Positions 27,215 through 36,058 of a stretch of 64,000 bases of DNA are shown in pieces. The position numbers and the translations under genes were made by a program. A model generated the notes under the pieces. That model saw only the letters and a list, made by a program, of their open reading frames with translations. It was not told the DNA's origin and ran no database searches. The stretch comes from Enterocloster alcoholdehydrogenati (GTDB taxonomy: Bacteria > Bacillota > Clostridia > Lachnospirales > Lachnospiraceae): positions 152,393-216,392 of the forward strand of contig NZ_BLTJ01000008.1 in the NCBI RefSeq assembly GCF_013282095.1, in the 5' to 3' direction. Each line of letters begins with the position of its first letter. Position 1 is the stretch's first letter.

Positions 27215-27462
27215 AGGAAATACATCCAGTCATGCCCCTTCCGCCTCAGAATGTCTCTTTGGGTCAGTGTCATCTGTTCTGATCGATATGCTCTTGTCCC
27301 TTGCTGAAAGAAAAGACTCGCAGCTTGGGAGAATTGAATTGTATTTTGCAATAGTATAGCACAGACGCCGGGAATATGCCAGATGCATTTTTATTTAAGA
27401 AGTGGGATTTTTGAACCGGAGGCGTGGCCTGGTCAAAAGGGAAAACTATTTAAGTGAGAACT

Positions 27463-27499
27463 GAAAAGGCCGAAACCCTGGCAAAATAAAGGTTCCGGC
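27463..27499 (-). terminator. possible tRNA transcript terminator
   Basis: GCCGGAACC and GGTTTCGGC (minus strand, 27469-27499) form a 9-bp stem with one G-U pair, followed by CCTTTTC. It is about 15 bases downstream of tRNA-Gly(GCC). Confidence 0.4.
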
Positions 27500-27512
27500 A
27501 CAAAATAAAAAA

Positions 27513-27584
27513 AGCGCGAGACGGGATTCGAACCCGCGGCCCCCACCTTGGCAAGGTGGTGCTCCACCACTGAGCCACTCGCGC
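27513..27584 (-). tRNA. tRNA-Gly (anticodon GCC)
   Basis: A full cloverleaf is readable: acceptor stem GCGCGAG/CTCGCGC, anticodon loop TTGCCAA with GCC, and T-arm GTTCGAATC. The CCA end is not encoded. Confidence 0.97.
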
Positions 27585-27612
27585 ATATATAAAACAGATA
27601 TTCTATTTTCAA

Positions 27613-27683
27613 AGCAGGTGATGGGAATCGAACCCACGTATCTAGCTTGGAAGGCTAGTGTTCTACCATTGAACTACACCTGC
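27613..27683 (-). tRNA. tRNA-Gly (anticodon TCC)
   Basis: Acceptor GCAGGTG/CACCTGC, anticodon loop CTTCCAA giving TCC, and T-arm GTTCGATTC. It is the second of three clustered tRNAs on this strand. Confidence 0.97.
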
Positions 27684-27687
27684 ACAG

Positions 27688-27760
<73 letters not shown>

Positions 27761-27912
27761 ATCCCTTATCAGTGACACCTCGTATCGCTGACAACGGTGA
27801 TATTCTACCTTTTTTTTTGACGGCTGTCAAGTCTTTTGGGAAAAGAATTTTAAAAAGTTTCAAGATTCCCATTTTAAAACGTGTGAGGTGATTGGGCGGC
27901 TGCTGACCGTCA

Positions 27913-28110
27913 TCAGATATATTCCCTGTGTCCGCTTGCATCGGGGATTTCCTCCTCTTCACGGTATTTTGCTACTGTCCTGTGTGATATGGTAATTGGG
28001 CGTTCTGCCAGTTTTTCCGCCAGAAGACGGTTGCTGTATGTTTTCTTTTGTGCCCAGACAGGGTCTGAGATTGTTTTGTCTGAAGTTTCAAATCCACAGA
28101 CATCCCCTTC
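27913..28110 (-). pseudogene. C-terminal remnant of sigma-54 (RpoN)
   Basis: About 60 codons on the minus strand end in ITISHRTVAKYREEEEIPDA, which matches the RpoN box (RRTVAKYR) and the preceding SD...LAEKLAE helix of sigma-54 factors. The core-binding and activator-interacting regions are absent, and no start with a ribosome-binding site is present. The Arg-Arg of the RpoN box has become His-Arg. It is therefore a decayed fragment of a former rpoN gene. The rest of the 27761-28203 gap holds only the YitT terminator. Confidence 0.7.
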
Positions 28111-28138
28111 TTTCGTAAAATATCTGTTCTAGGTATAG

Positions 28139-28179
28139 CAAAAACCGCCGTCTAGTCAAAGAGGCTAAGACGGCGGTGA
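28139..28179 (-). terminator. intrinsic terminator of the YitT gene
   Basis: ACCGCCGTCT and AGACGGCGGT (28144-28177) form a 10-bp stem, with TTTTTGC following on the minus strand, about 25 bases after the YitT stop. Confidence 0.9.
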
Positions 28180-28203
28180 AGGATGGCTGCTGTAAAAATG
28201 TTG

Positions 28204-29067
28204 TCAGCTTGTTAAAAAGCCTTTGCCAACGATCTCGCTGGAATTGGAGATCAGCATAAAAGCGGTAGGTTCTACCTTTCTGATGTAGTTGCGCAGCTTC
28301 AGGGCCTGGCTGCGTTTCATGGTGGTCATGATAACGGTCTTATCATGGTGGGAAAATGCACCCTCTGCATGGTAGACCGTAGCGCTGCGGTTTAGGGTAT
28401 GGATAATATAATCACAGATGGGATCTGGATTATCACAAATGATATTGAAACATTTGCAGAGATTGATATTTTCAATTACATCATCAATCACAAGGGATTT
28501 TGCTGCAAGGCCGATAGTGGAAAACAGGCCTGTTTCCGCATCGAAAATGAAGAAAGATGCCAGTACAGAGGCTACATCCACCAGCATCAGTACGGTACCG
28601 ATATTCATGCTGGTGTGTTTCTTCATGATCATGGCGATAATATCTGTTCCGCCGCTGGAAGCTCCAATATTGAACAGAATAGCAGTTCCGATCGCCGGAA
28701 GAAAAATAGCAAATATCAGTTCGAGAAGCGGCTCTGTGGTCAGAGGATGCGTCATGGGGTATATTCTTTCCAGTACAGAAAGGCTGACTGACATGACAAC
28801 AGTGGCGTATACAGTCTTTAAACCAAAACTTCTGCCCAGAAAGATAAAACCCAGGACAAGAAGTGCCATATTCATAATGGATGTGAAATCACTGGCAGAC
28901 CATTGAGTCATCTCGCTGACTACCGTGGAAAAGCCGGTGATGCCGCCAAAGGCGAAGTGGTTGGGGAATTTGAAAAAGTAAATCCCCACTACCATAATCC
29001 AGATGCTGATCGTGATCGTTCCATACTCGGCGACTGCGTGCCAGAATGGATTTTTGATTTCTTTCAT
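28204..29067 (-). CDS. YitT-family membrane protein (DUF2179)
   Basis: A 287-residue protein with five to six hydrophobic segments in the first ~200 residues (YitT_membrane). A soluble C-terminal DUF2179 domain follows, with VYHAEGAFSHHDKTVIMTTM and the AFMLISNSSEIVGKGF end. The family is widespread in Firmicutes and its function is unknown, though it is proposed to be a transporter-like membrane protein. I place the start at 29067 (MKEIKNPF), because the 26 residues upstream in frame are not family-like. The ribosome-binding site AGGGAGGG is rather far (about 13 bases). Confidence 0.85.
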   Translation of the reverse strand: MKEIKNPFWHAVAEYGTITISIWIMVVGIYFFKFPNHFAFGGITGFSTVVSEMTQWSASDFTSIMNMALLVLGFIFLGRSFGLKTVYATVVMSVSLSVLERIYPMTHPLTTEPLLELIFAIFLPAIGTAILFNIGASSGGTDIIAMIMKKHTSMNIGTVLMLVDVASVLASFFIFDAETGLFSTIGLAAKSLVIDDVIENINLCKCFNIICDNPDPICDYIIHTLNRSATVYHAEGAFSHHDKTVIMTTMKRSQALKLRNYIRKVEPTAFMLISNSSEIVGKGFLTS

Positions 29068-29400
29068 AATGAAAGAATACCCTCCCTTATAATATTGTAT
29101 TTTAGATATCAAAACAATGTTTGGATTCAACCATATAATAAGCATGTTTTACCACAAGCGCAACCACCTTTTTTCCTAAAAGAGGTACAATGAAAAGGTT
29201 GTGAAAAATGTCCGTGGGTTGTAGACAAATGTGGGTATTATGTACACGGATCCCTGGCAGACGGAGAAGGGATAATATAAAAACACTCTCTTTCAGAGAA
29301 ACGGTTTAATATCAGGCCGCTTCTGGAATGAGAGTGTTTTCATGTCTGCAATTATTCTGGATAAAACCGGAAAGGCAGGGGATGTGTTTTGTTTAGCGTG
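29068..29400 (-). terminator. intergenic gap with a bidirectional terminator at 29278-29340
   Basis: AAAACACTCTC (29280-29290) pairs with GAGAGTGTTTT (29330-29340), with A- and T-rich flanks. It ends the transcript of the large secreted protein to its right. The remaining bases are the YitT leader and show no gene. Confidence 0.7.
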
Positions 29401-32400
29401 TTACACAGGTGCGCTGCCGTCCCAGGAACCGTCCGAATTCACAAAATAGCCATCGGGTGTCCTTTCGTTTTTATACATGGAACCATAGGGACGGTTATTT
29501 GCGCTGGTGGAATCTGTATTAAAATAATACCACTTTCCGTTAATATCTCGCCAGCCGCTTTCCATACCGCTGTTCTGATCGATCCAATACCATTGATTGC
29601 TGCTCTGATCAAGAACCCAACCAGTCTCAGCATAGCCGTCATGGTCAAAGGCCCACCATTTGCCGTTGATATTCTGCCATGCTACCTGATCCTGACCGGA
29701 TACAGGGTTCATATGGCCGGCCTCCCAGGTTCCATCTGCATAGCCATACCACCATCCTTTTTCATTCTTTTGCCAGGAGCCGGAGCCGCCGTGTTCAGCA
29801 TCGCCCAGGCTGCCTGAGTGGTTCATGGATGGGCCGGAGGAGGAACCTCCAGGGCCGCTGCCGGAGGAGGAACCACCGCCACCGCTGGGTCTGCCGCCAC
29901 CGCCGCCGGAAGAGGAACCGCCGCCGGAAGAAGAACCACCACCGGAACCGCCGTTATTGCCGGAACCACCACCATGATTGCTGCCCCCATCAGACAGGTC
30001 AATATCGAGATGGATTTGTGCATCGCTGTAGACCGGAGCGGTATAAGAATCTGCCGTGGGCTCGTGGTAGTATATTTCAAATGCGGTTTTTTCAGCTACG
30101 GGCATTGTAAATTCGATTTGAGCATGGCCATTCTGGAGCGCTGCTGTTTTTTCTGTGCCGTACGCAGTTCGTACAGTTACGTCTCCTGAGGGTACGTCCC
30201 CTCCGTTGACACCAGTCACCGTAATATCAGTTAGAACCTTAAGCGCCTCTTTGTCTGTTACCTGATAGGAAGCCGAAAGGACAGGACCTGCGGGTGTAAT
30301 CTCTATATAGCCGTCGAGTGTGCTTTCAGCCAGCCATTGAGCCTGACCTGGAATCTGCCAGGAAAGTTTGTATTTTCCCGGAAAGACCACATCGGTAAGA
30401 ACTTCGTCCGAAAGATCGGCTCCCTTGTATTTTCTCGCAGTGAACAGTATCTGGTCTTTTGCAGGAAGAAGTTCCGGCAAAACCTCAGTCTTATCATCGG
30501 ACAGAACCAGAGTGTATTCTGGAATCTGGGATTGCCCGTTATAGGGAACAGATGGGTAGCTGCCGGTTTTCAGCTCCACGGGAACCTTGCTGACATATAA
30601 AACTGCCTTTGCAGCGGAACTGTCAAGATCCTCAGCAATGTCTCCCCCGCCATATTCCACAGAAACCGTATTTTCGCCAGGCCGGAATCCGGTGGAGGGA
30701 AGGACGGAAAGGGGGGAGAAAGAAACAGTTCCCGCAGCGTCCGTTTTCTTCGTTTCAACAGGGGTTCCATTGATCAGCAGCCGCATTTCATTCAGCTTTG
30801 GCGCTTCTGATGCTGCTTTGCCGGAACGCTCCGCTCTGGCGGTGATATTCAGAGTCTGCATTGGAAAGGCCTGGTTTACAGTTGCCCCATTGTGCGAGAT
30901 GTCGATGGTTACCTGACTGGGGTAAACGATAACCTCGCTGGCAGTCCAGCCATCGCCTTTTCGTTTCATGCCGATATTTGTCTGGCTGTCATCGGGTGAA
31001 AAGTCCAGCTTTCCGTCAGAATTTGGATCTGTCACCTGAAGATACGTATGCCCAACCGTAACGCGTCCTGATTTTCCGTTAAAATAGCTTCCGGCTGCAA
31101 AACGAACCCGTCCGGTAAAGGTATTGGCTGTCAGGCAGGCATCCTGCTTTAAAATGAAAGTGCCGCCAGAGCCTTTGAGTGTACCGACCGCAGGAAGGGA
31201 ATTTAATCCGGACATATCAAGAGCCGATCCGTTCTGCAGATCAATATCGATACTTCCTCCGGCGCTGCCCGTTAAGCTGGAAGCCATAATGGTGCCGCTG
31301 GTCAGGGTCAGGCCTGTAATATCTGTCAGAGCCATGCTGGCAGGATAAACGGGGCAGGCGGTTACATAGGTGGAACTTGCCCCCGCTCCTTCAATGGCTT
31401 TTACCGTATGGCCGTTTGCAAGATCTATGGTAATATCACCGGATGTATATTTCGGATTTGCCACAGGATCCGGAGGTTCGGTTATATCAAACATATTGTC
31501 GGGATCAACATTGGAACGGTCCGAGCCGCAGGCATATATGTTTCCTGTTTTAGATCCTTTATTGATCAGGATATGAGCGTCACCGCTTTCACTTTCAAGG
31601 CCGCCGCCGTATATATTTCCAAGCTCACAGCTCCCTGTTACAGTGATAGCACCATGATCTCCGGAATAGCTGGAAGAATCCGGAGTCCCGCCGGCGTACA
31701 GATGTATTGCCCTGGCTCCGGCGCCTCGTTTTATATTGGAAAGGGTCAGGTGGTGTCCGTTGGCAAAAATAGCAGCCCGTACTTTGCTGGTCAGGCTTAA
31801 TGTCACATTTTCAATGGTTACGTCAGCGCCGAGGACAATACCGGAAGAACGGACAAGAAAGTCGGCGCTGTTCTGTCCGGGAGCCGGACGGATGGTGACG
31901 TTTTTATCAAAGACATAGGTCTTATAATTTCCCTGGTCATTGAGAAATGCTTTATTAATGATATAAATTGTTCCGCCGTCCGCCACGTTTTCCATGGCGT
32001 CTTCAAACCGGTTGTATGGAAATTCCACAGAGCCGTTGCCAGAGGTATCGGAGTTTTGAAACTGTGCGTAGGTGTAAACATTCATGGGATCTTTTGCAGT
32101 TGAATAGACTGACGCTGCTTTCGTTTCCTTTCCGGTGCACATACTCAGATCTCCATTTTCTCCCCCGCAGACGGCACAGTCCGTATTAACGGCATCAGCA
32201 GTGCAGCGCACATCACAGGTACATGACTCCTGCCTGTCTGCCGGAAGGTTTTCTATAGGGGGAGGGGAAGAATTATCCGGCTGTCCGGCATCTGGGCTGC
32301 AGATGCCGCAGTGGAAGGTACAGGGACTTCCTGGCTTTGCCGCGCGGTATCCGCAGGCGCTGTCATGAACATGGGTACAGTTTGTTTGTTGAGTAATACA

Positions 32401-32739
32401 GCCGCTTTCAGCGCTGCATACATGGGTGCAGTTTACCGGTTCCCTCCGGCGGGCTGCGGCAGATGTGGCCTCCGGATCCGTTTCGGATTCGGAATAGCAC
32501 TCAGCCGTGTGTACATGAATACAGTTTTTAACAGAGATGAAACAGTCGTCATCGTGCGTATGTGTGCACGGAGCGCCTGGATCCGCAGGCGTGTAACCAC
32601 ATTCCTGCGTGTGGACGGGATGGTGCTCGCACAGGCCTCCCTGCCCGATTGGAGCTTCCGCCCGAACCGTAAATGAGGTCTGGGCAGTGACCATTATCCC
32701 ACATAGAAGTAAGGCCATGATTTGTTTGATTTTCTTCAT
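29401..32739 (-). CDS. secreted Cys/His-rich, choline-binding-repeat surface protein
   Basis: A 1112-residue exported protein. A signal peptide is at residues 1-28 (MKKIKQIMALLLCGIMVTAQ start). It is followed by ~200 residues rich in Cys and His, with repeated C-H-H-C patterns such as CTHTHDDDC, CIHVHTAEC and CTHVHDSACGY. A beta-helix-like adhesin region comes next (about 230-620), then Ig-like segments, a Gly/Ser linker of about 60 residues and C-terminal cell-wall-binding repeats (GWWYGYADGTWE, NGKWWAFDHDGYAETGW, NGKWYYFNT). The start at 32739 has an AAGGAG site; the frame upstream adds 14 residues. It is likely a surface adhesin held to teichoic acids. The metal-binding look of the N-terminus is an inference. 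Confidence 0.88.
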   Translation of the reverse strand: MKKIKQIMALLLCGIMVTAQTSFTVRAEAPIGQGGLCEHHPVHTQECGYTPADPGAPCTHTHDDDCFISVKNCIHVHTAECYSESETDPEATSAAARRREPVNCTHVCSAESGCITQQTNCTHVHDSACGYRAAKPGSPCTFHCGICSPDAGQPDNSSPPPIENLPADRQESCTCDVRCTADAVNTDCAVCGGENGDLSMCTGKETKAASVYSTAKDPMNVYTYAQFQNSDTSGNGSVEFPYNRFEDAMENVADGGTIYIINKAFLNDQGNYKTYVFDKNVTIRPAPGQNSADFLVRSSGIVLGADVTIENVTLSLTSKVRAAIFANGHHLTLSNIKRGAGARAIHLYAGGTPDSSSYSGDHGAITVTGSCELGNIYGGGLESESGDAHILINKGSKTGNIYACGSDRSNVDPDNMFDITEPPDPVANPKYTSGDITIDLANGHTVKAIEGAGASSTYVTACPVYPASMALTDITGLTLTSGTIMASSLTGSAGGSIDIDLQNGSALDMSGLNSLPAVGTLKGSGGTFILKQDACLTANTFTGRVRFAAGSYFNGKSGRVTVGHTYLQVTDPNSDGKLDFSPDDSQTNIGMKRKGDGWTASEVIVYPSQVTIDISHNGATVNQAFPMQTLNITARAERSGKAASEAPKLNEMRLLINGTPVETKKTDAAGTVSFSPLSVLPSTGFRPGENTVSVEYGGGDIAEDLDSSAAKAVLYVSKVPVELKTGSYPSVPYNGQSQIPEYTLVLSDDKTEVLPELLPAKDQILFTARKYKGADLSDEVLTDVVFPGKYKLSWQIPGQAQWLAESTLDGYIEITPAGPVLSASYQVTDKEALKVLTDITVTGVNGGDVPSGDVTVRTAYGTEKTAALQNGHAQIEFTMPVAEKTAFEIYYHEPTADSYTAPVYSDAQIHLDIDLSDGGSNHGGGSGNNGGSGGGSSSGGGSSSGGGGGRPSGGGGSSSGSGPGGSSSGPSMNHSGSLGDAEHGGSGSWQKNEKGWWYGYADGTWEAGHMNPVSGQDQVAWQNINGKWWAFDHDGYAETGWVLDQSSNQWYWIDQNSGMESGWRDINGKWYYFNTDSTSANNRPYGSMYKNERTPDGYFVNSDGSWDGSAPV

Positions 32740-32974
32740 AGTCTCTCCTTGGAAAGAATTTCCAGAATCTTTTGTGTTCATGGTGTTAAAAGTATATCAT
32801 TTATATGAATATTTTTCCAGAGGAAAAAATTTCAGACGGGAACACAGGGATAAAAGCGCCATTGCTTTTTTTCGGATAATGTTCTAATATAGTGTCCACA
32901 GGACTCTCTTTTCTGCAGGACTGCAGACGAGAGGGAATATAAATGCAGAATGAAGCAAAGGAGAAGCCATCATT

Positions 32975-33895
32975 ATGAAAGAAACAGCATTAGTTATCAT
33001 GGCGGCCGGAATCGGCAGCCGTTTCGGAGGCGGGATCAAGCAGCTGGCTCCTGTGGGGCCTAATGGGGAGATTATCATGGACTATTCCATTCATGATGCC
33101 ATTGAGGCAGGGTTCAGCAAAGTAGTGTTTATTATCCGCCGGGACCTGGAAAAGGATTTCAGGGAGATTATCGGCAGCCGGATCGAGAAACAGATCCCCG
33201 TTATCTATGCTTATCAGGAGCTTTCTGCTCTTCCGGAGGGATATGAGGTGCCGGAGGGCAGAAAGAAACCCTGGGGAACAGGACAGGCAGTCCTTATGAT
33301 CAGGGGACTGATCGACTGCCCCTTCCTTGTGATCAATGCAGATGATTACTATGGTAAGGAAGGCTTCAGGCGGATTCATGAATATATGGTAAATGAGATG
33401 GATGAAGATGCGGATGTGTATGATATCTGTATGGGAGGCTTTGTACTGGAAAATACCTTAAGCGACAATGGAAGTGTAACCAGAGGCGTCTGCCATGTGG
33501 AAAATGGGTTCCTTAAAAATGTCACGGAAACCTATGATATCCGCCGCAGCGCAGACGGGATTTTGGCGGCAGACGAAACCGGAAACCCTGTATCTGTAGA
33601 GGCCGGACAGCCAGTGTCTATGAATATGTGGGGACTTCCTGTTAGCTTTTTAGATGAGTTGGAGAAAGGTTTCCCCAGTTTTTTAGACAGCTTAAAACCG
33701 GGAGATATTAAGGCAGAGTATCTCCTTCCTAAGATCATTGATGATTTAGTACAGACAGGACGCGCAAGAGTCCGTGTTCTGGATACGCCTGATAAATGGT
33801 TTGGCGTGACCTATCAGGAGGATAAGCAGGCAGTCGTGGAGGCGATCCGCGGACTGATTCGGGACGGCGTTTACAAAGAAAAGTTATTTGATTAA
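32975..33895 (+). CDS. sugar-nucleotide nucleotidyltransferase-like protein
   Basis: A 306-residue protein with the NTP-transferase fold. The N-terminal nucleotide-binding signature reads LVIMAAGIGSRFGGGIKQ, and the metal-binding INADDYYG follows at about residues 112-119. The length and the lack of a left-handed helix domain fit a short NDP-sugar pyrophosphorylase-like enzyme. The sugar and nucleotide specificity cannot be assigned. An AAAGGAG site precedes the start. YyaC follows 126 bases later, but a common function is not evident. Confidence 0.82.
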   Translation: MKETALVIMAAGIGSRFGGGIKQLAPVGPNGEIIMDYSIHDAIEAGFSKVVFIIRRDLEKDFREIIGSRIEKQIPVIYAYQELSALPEGYEVPEGRKKPWGTGQAVLMIRGLIDCPFLVINADDYYGKEGFRRIHEYMVNEMDEDADVYDICMGGFVLENTLSDNGSVTRGVCHVENGFLKNVTETYDIRRSADGILAADETGNPVSVEAGQPVSMNMWGLPVSFLDELEKGFPSFLDSLKPGDIKAEYLLPKIIDDLVQTGRARVRVLDTPDKWFGVTYQEDKQAVVEAIRGLIRDGVYKEKLFD

Positions 33896-34021
33896 AGAAA
33901 CGCATATTTTCCATTTTCAGGGTCTATACTACTATCAGAGGAAGAGGACGTGTCTTGTGTCCTCTGACCATAAAAATGGTGAAAACACTTCACCTTCCGT
34001 GGATAAGGGGACAGTACAGAC

Positions 34022-34621
34022 ATGAAATTGTGGAAAACATCCGGCATCCTGAAACGGGAAGATATTTCATACTATGATACAGCGGGAGAGTTTGAGGCAG
34101 AGCGTTTTGCTGTAAATTTAAACCGCATGATCATGGAAGAAATGGAAGAAAAAGGGAAAGAGGGCGTTATGTTCCTGTGTATCGGAACAGACCGGTCTAC
34201 GGGGGACAGTCTGGGGCCTCTGGTAGGCCATAAGCTGCGCAGACGCTCTCTGCGGGGCGCGGCGGTGATTGGCACTCTGGATAAGCCGGTTCATGCCATG
34301 AATCTGGAGCTTTATGTCCGTTACATCCGGGCTCATTACTCCCGTTACGTAGTAGTAGCCATTGACGCCTCTGTGGGCAGCCCGGATCATGTGGGCTACG
34401 CTACCCTGGGGCGCGGCGCTCTGCAGCCGGGACTTGGAGTGTCAAAGGACCTGGAAGCAGTGGGAGATATCTCCATTACCGGCATTGTAGGCGGGGCCGG
34501 CAGCCGCGATCCGGTGATGCTCCAAAGCGTTCGTCTGTCCATGGTGATGAAGATGGCCGACTGCATATGCGAAAGTATTTCCCTTGTCGAACGATTTTGG
34601 GAAAATGCCGCCATAATATGA
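34022..34621 (+). CDS. yyaC: YyaC-family sporulation protein (DUF1256)
   Basis: A 199-residue protein of the YyaC/DUF1256 family, which resembles the germination protease GPR fold and is conserved in spore formers. The signature CIGTDRSTGDSLGPLVGHKL starts near residue 57, and DASVGSPDHVG follows. The family's substrate is not established. Its presence supports an endospore-forming host. The gene ends just before a terminator at 34651-34683. Confidence 0.9.
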   Translation: MKLWKTSGILKREDISYYDTAGEFEAERFAVNLNRMIMEEMEEKGKEGVMFLCIGTDRSTGDSLGPLVGHKLRRRSLRGAAVIGTLDKPVHAMNLELYVRYIRAHYSRYVVVAIDASVGSPDHVGYATLGRGALQPGLGVSKDLEAVGDISITGIVGGAGSRDPVMLQSVRLSMVMKMADCICESISLVERFWENAAII

Positions 34622-34650
34622 CAAACTTTGCGGGAAAGACCTGCTATACT

Positions 34651-34683
34651 GGGACATATCTGGAAACGGATGTGTCTTTTTTT
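34651..34683 (+). terminator. intrinsic terminator after yyaC
   Basis: GACATATC (34653-34660) pairs with GATGTGTC (34669-34676) including G-U pairs, followed by seven T. Confidence 0.7.
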
Positions 34684-34721
34684 ACGCATTTGTAGGACAA
34701 ATTCATAAAAGGGGTGAGCAG

Positions 34722-35936
34722 ATGGGAGAATTATATGAGCTGTTTCCGAAGCTGCCAAAAAATATACGGCAGATTGGAGAGCGGGATCAGGTATTGAAAC
34801 TGTATGTGGAGGATTATGTTAATACATATTTAAAACAGTTGCGGCCCCCAAAGGGATCGGATTTGCGTGTGGGACTTCTTTTGGGAAGCAGGGAGATCCA
34901 TGAGGATGTGCCGTATGTTTTTGTAGATGGCGCTCTGGAAATGGAAACGGTTACAAAGGAGGGGGAGAAGGTAGCCTTTACAGAGGACGCCTGGAAAAAG
35001 GCATATCAGGAGGTGGAAAATCGTTTTCCAAAACGAACGGTTCAGGGATGGTTTCTGTGCGGAAATCCGGGTTGTACGTTAAATCCTCTGAATTACTGGA
35101 GGGAACATAGCCATTATTTTACGGGAAAGAACCAGCTGATGTATTTAAACAGCGGTTTAGAAGGGGAAGAGTCGGTGTATATTACCTCTTCGGACGGATT
35201 TTATAAGCTGCGGGGATACAGCATTTATTATGAACGAAATCAGATGATGCAGGACTATATGATTGCCAGAAAGGACGTTCCCAGAGCAGAGGCCGGTGTT
35301 AATGACCGGGCGATTCAGGACTTCCGACAGAAAATGGAAGAACGCAAAGGCGAGGTGATTCGTCACCGCAGTACGGTAGGGGCGTTGTCTATGGTGTGTA
35401 CGGCTCTGGCTATTACCGTGCTGGCAGGCGGAGTAGCTATGTTTAATAACTATAAAAAAATGCACCAAATGGAAAATGTGATTGCCTCGGTACTGCCGGA
35501 GGGGGTTGTCCGGTCTGGACTTCTGGCTTCCGGAAAAGAGGATGACGGAAAATGGATCGAGGAGGCTGCCGCAAAGGTGTATCCTTCTGAGGAAACAGCC
35601 CGGACGGAGACAGAGGTTACGGCAGGTGAAAAGCCCGCTGCGGTAACGCCTGAGACCATGGAGGAGAGGGATAACGAAACAGAAGAGACGGTCATAAAGA
35701 GTCAGGCGCCTGAAGGCGTGACGGAAGAAACAGTTCTTGAAAATGAGAAGAGCACCTCTGCGGAAACCGTTTCTGCCCCGTCTTATAAGGTTTATACCGT
35801 GGGCGAAGGGGAGACGCTCTATGGCATCTGCTTTAAGGTATATCACAATGTTAACAGGGTAGATGAAATCTGCCGTATCAATGACCTGGGAGATCAAAAC
35901 AGTATTTATGCGGGGCAGAAACTTCTGATGCCGTAA
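34722..35936 (+). CDS. LysM-domain membrane-anchored protein
   Basis: A 404-residue protein. The first ~215 residues are soluble and not recognised. A single hydrophobic helix lies at about 222-242, and then comes an acidic Thr/Glu-rich linker. The C-terminal LysM module (YTVGEGETLYGICFKVYH...IYAGQKLLMP) spans about 357-404 and would bind peptidoglycan. The topology places the N-domain inside the cell and LysM outside. An AAAGGGGTGAG site precedes the start. The DUF5711 protein downstream has a similar single-pass layout, so the two may work together at the envelope, an inference. Confidence 0.85.
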   Translation: MGELYELFPKLPKNIRQIGERDQVLKLYVEDYVNTYLKQLRPPKGSDLRVGLLLGSREIHEDVPYVFVDGALEMETVTKEGEKVAFTEDAWKKAYQEVENRFPKRTVQGWFLCGNPGCTLNPLNYWREHSHYFTGKNQLMYLNSGLEGEESVYITSSDGFYKLRGYSIYYERNQMMQDYMIARKDVPRAEAGVNDRAIQDFRQKMEERKGEVIRHRSTVGALSMVCTALAITVLAGGVAMFNNYKKMHQMENVIASVLPEGVVRSGLLASGKEDDGKWIEEAAAKVYPSEETARTETEVTAGEKPAAVTPETMEERDNETEETVIKSQAPEGVTEETVLENEKSTSAETVSAPSYKVYTVGEGETLYGICFKVYHNVNRVDEICRINDLGDQNSIYAGQKLLMP

Positions 35937-36058
35937 TCGGCTGTTAAAGCGCAGAATCGGACGAGCCGGCGCGTTTTGGTAATTCTCATTTTCCTAGTGC
36001 GCATATCCTGAAAATGTTGTATACTTAATCCGTATATCAAAAATCAGGAGGCCGCAAA

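Noticed and set aside
27215..27345. T-box or known riboswitch in the hyd leader
   Set aside because: No T-box consensus (GGTGGTACCGCG-like) and no recognisable ligand-binding core were found. Only the terminator itself is supported.
29820..29990. Repetitive GCC/CCA tract resembling a repeat array
   Set aside because: It encodes the Gly/Ser linker of the surface protein in frame. It has no regular repeat-spacer structure, so it is not a CRISPR array.
29679..30189. Long open frames on the + strand opposite the Gly/Ser linker of the surface protein
   Set aside because: They are Arg/His- or Ala/Thr/Gly-rich mirror translations of a GGN/TCN repeat linker, without ribosome-binding sites or family resemblance.
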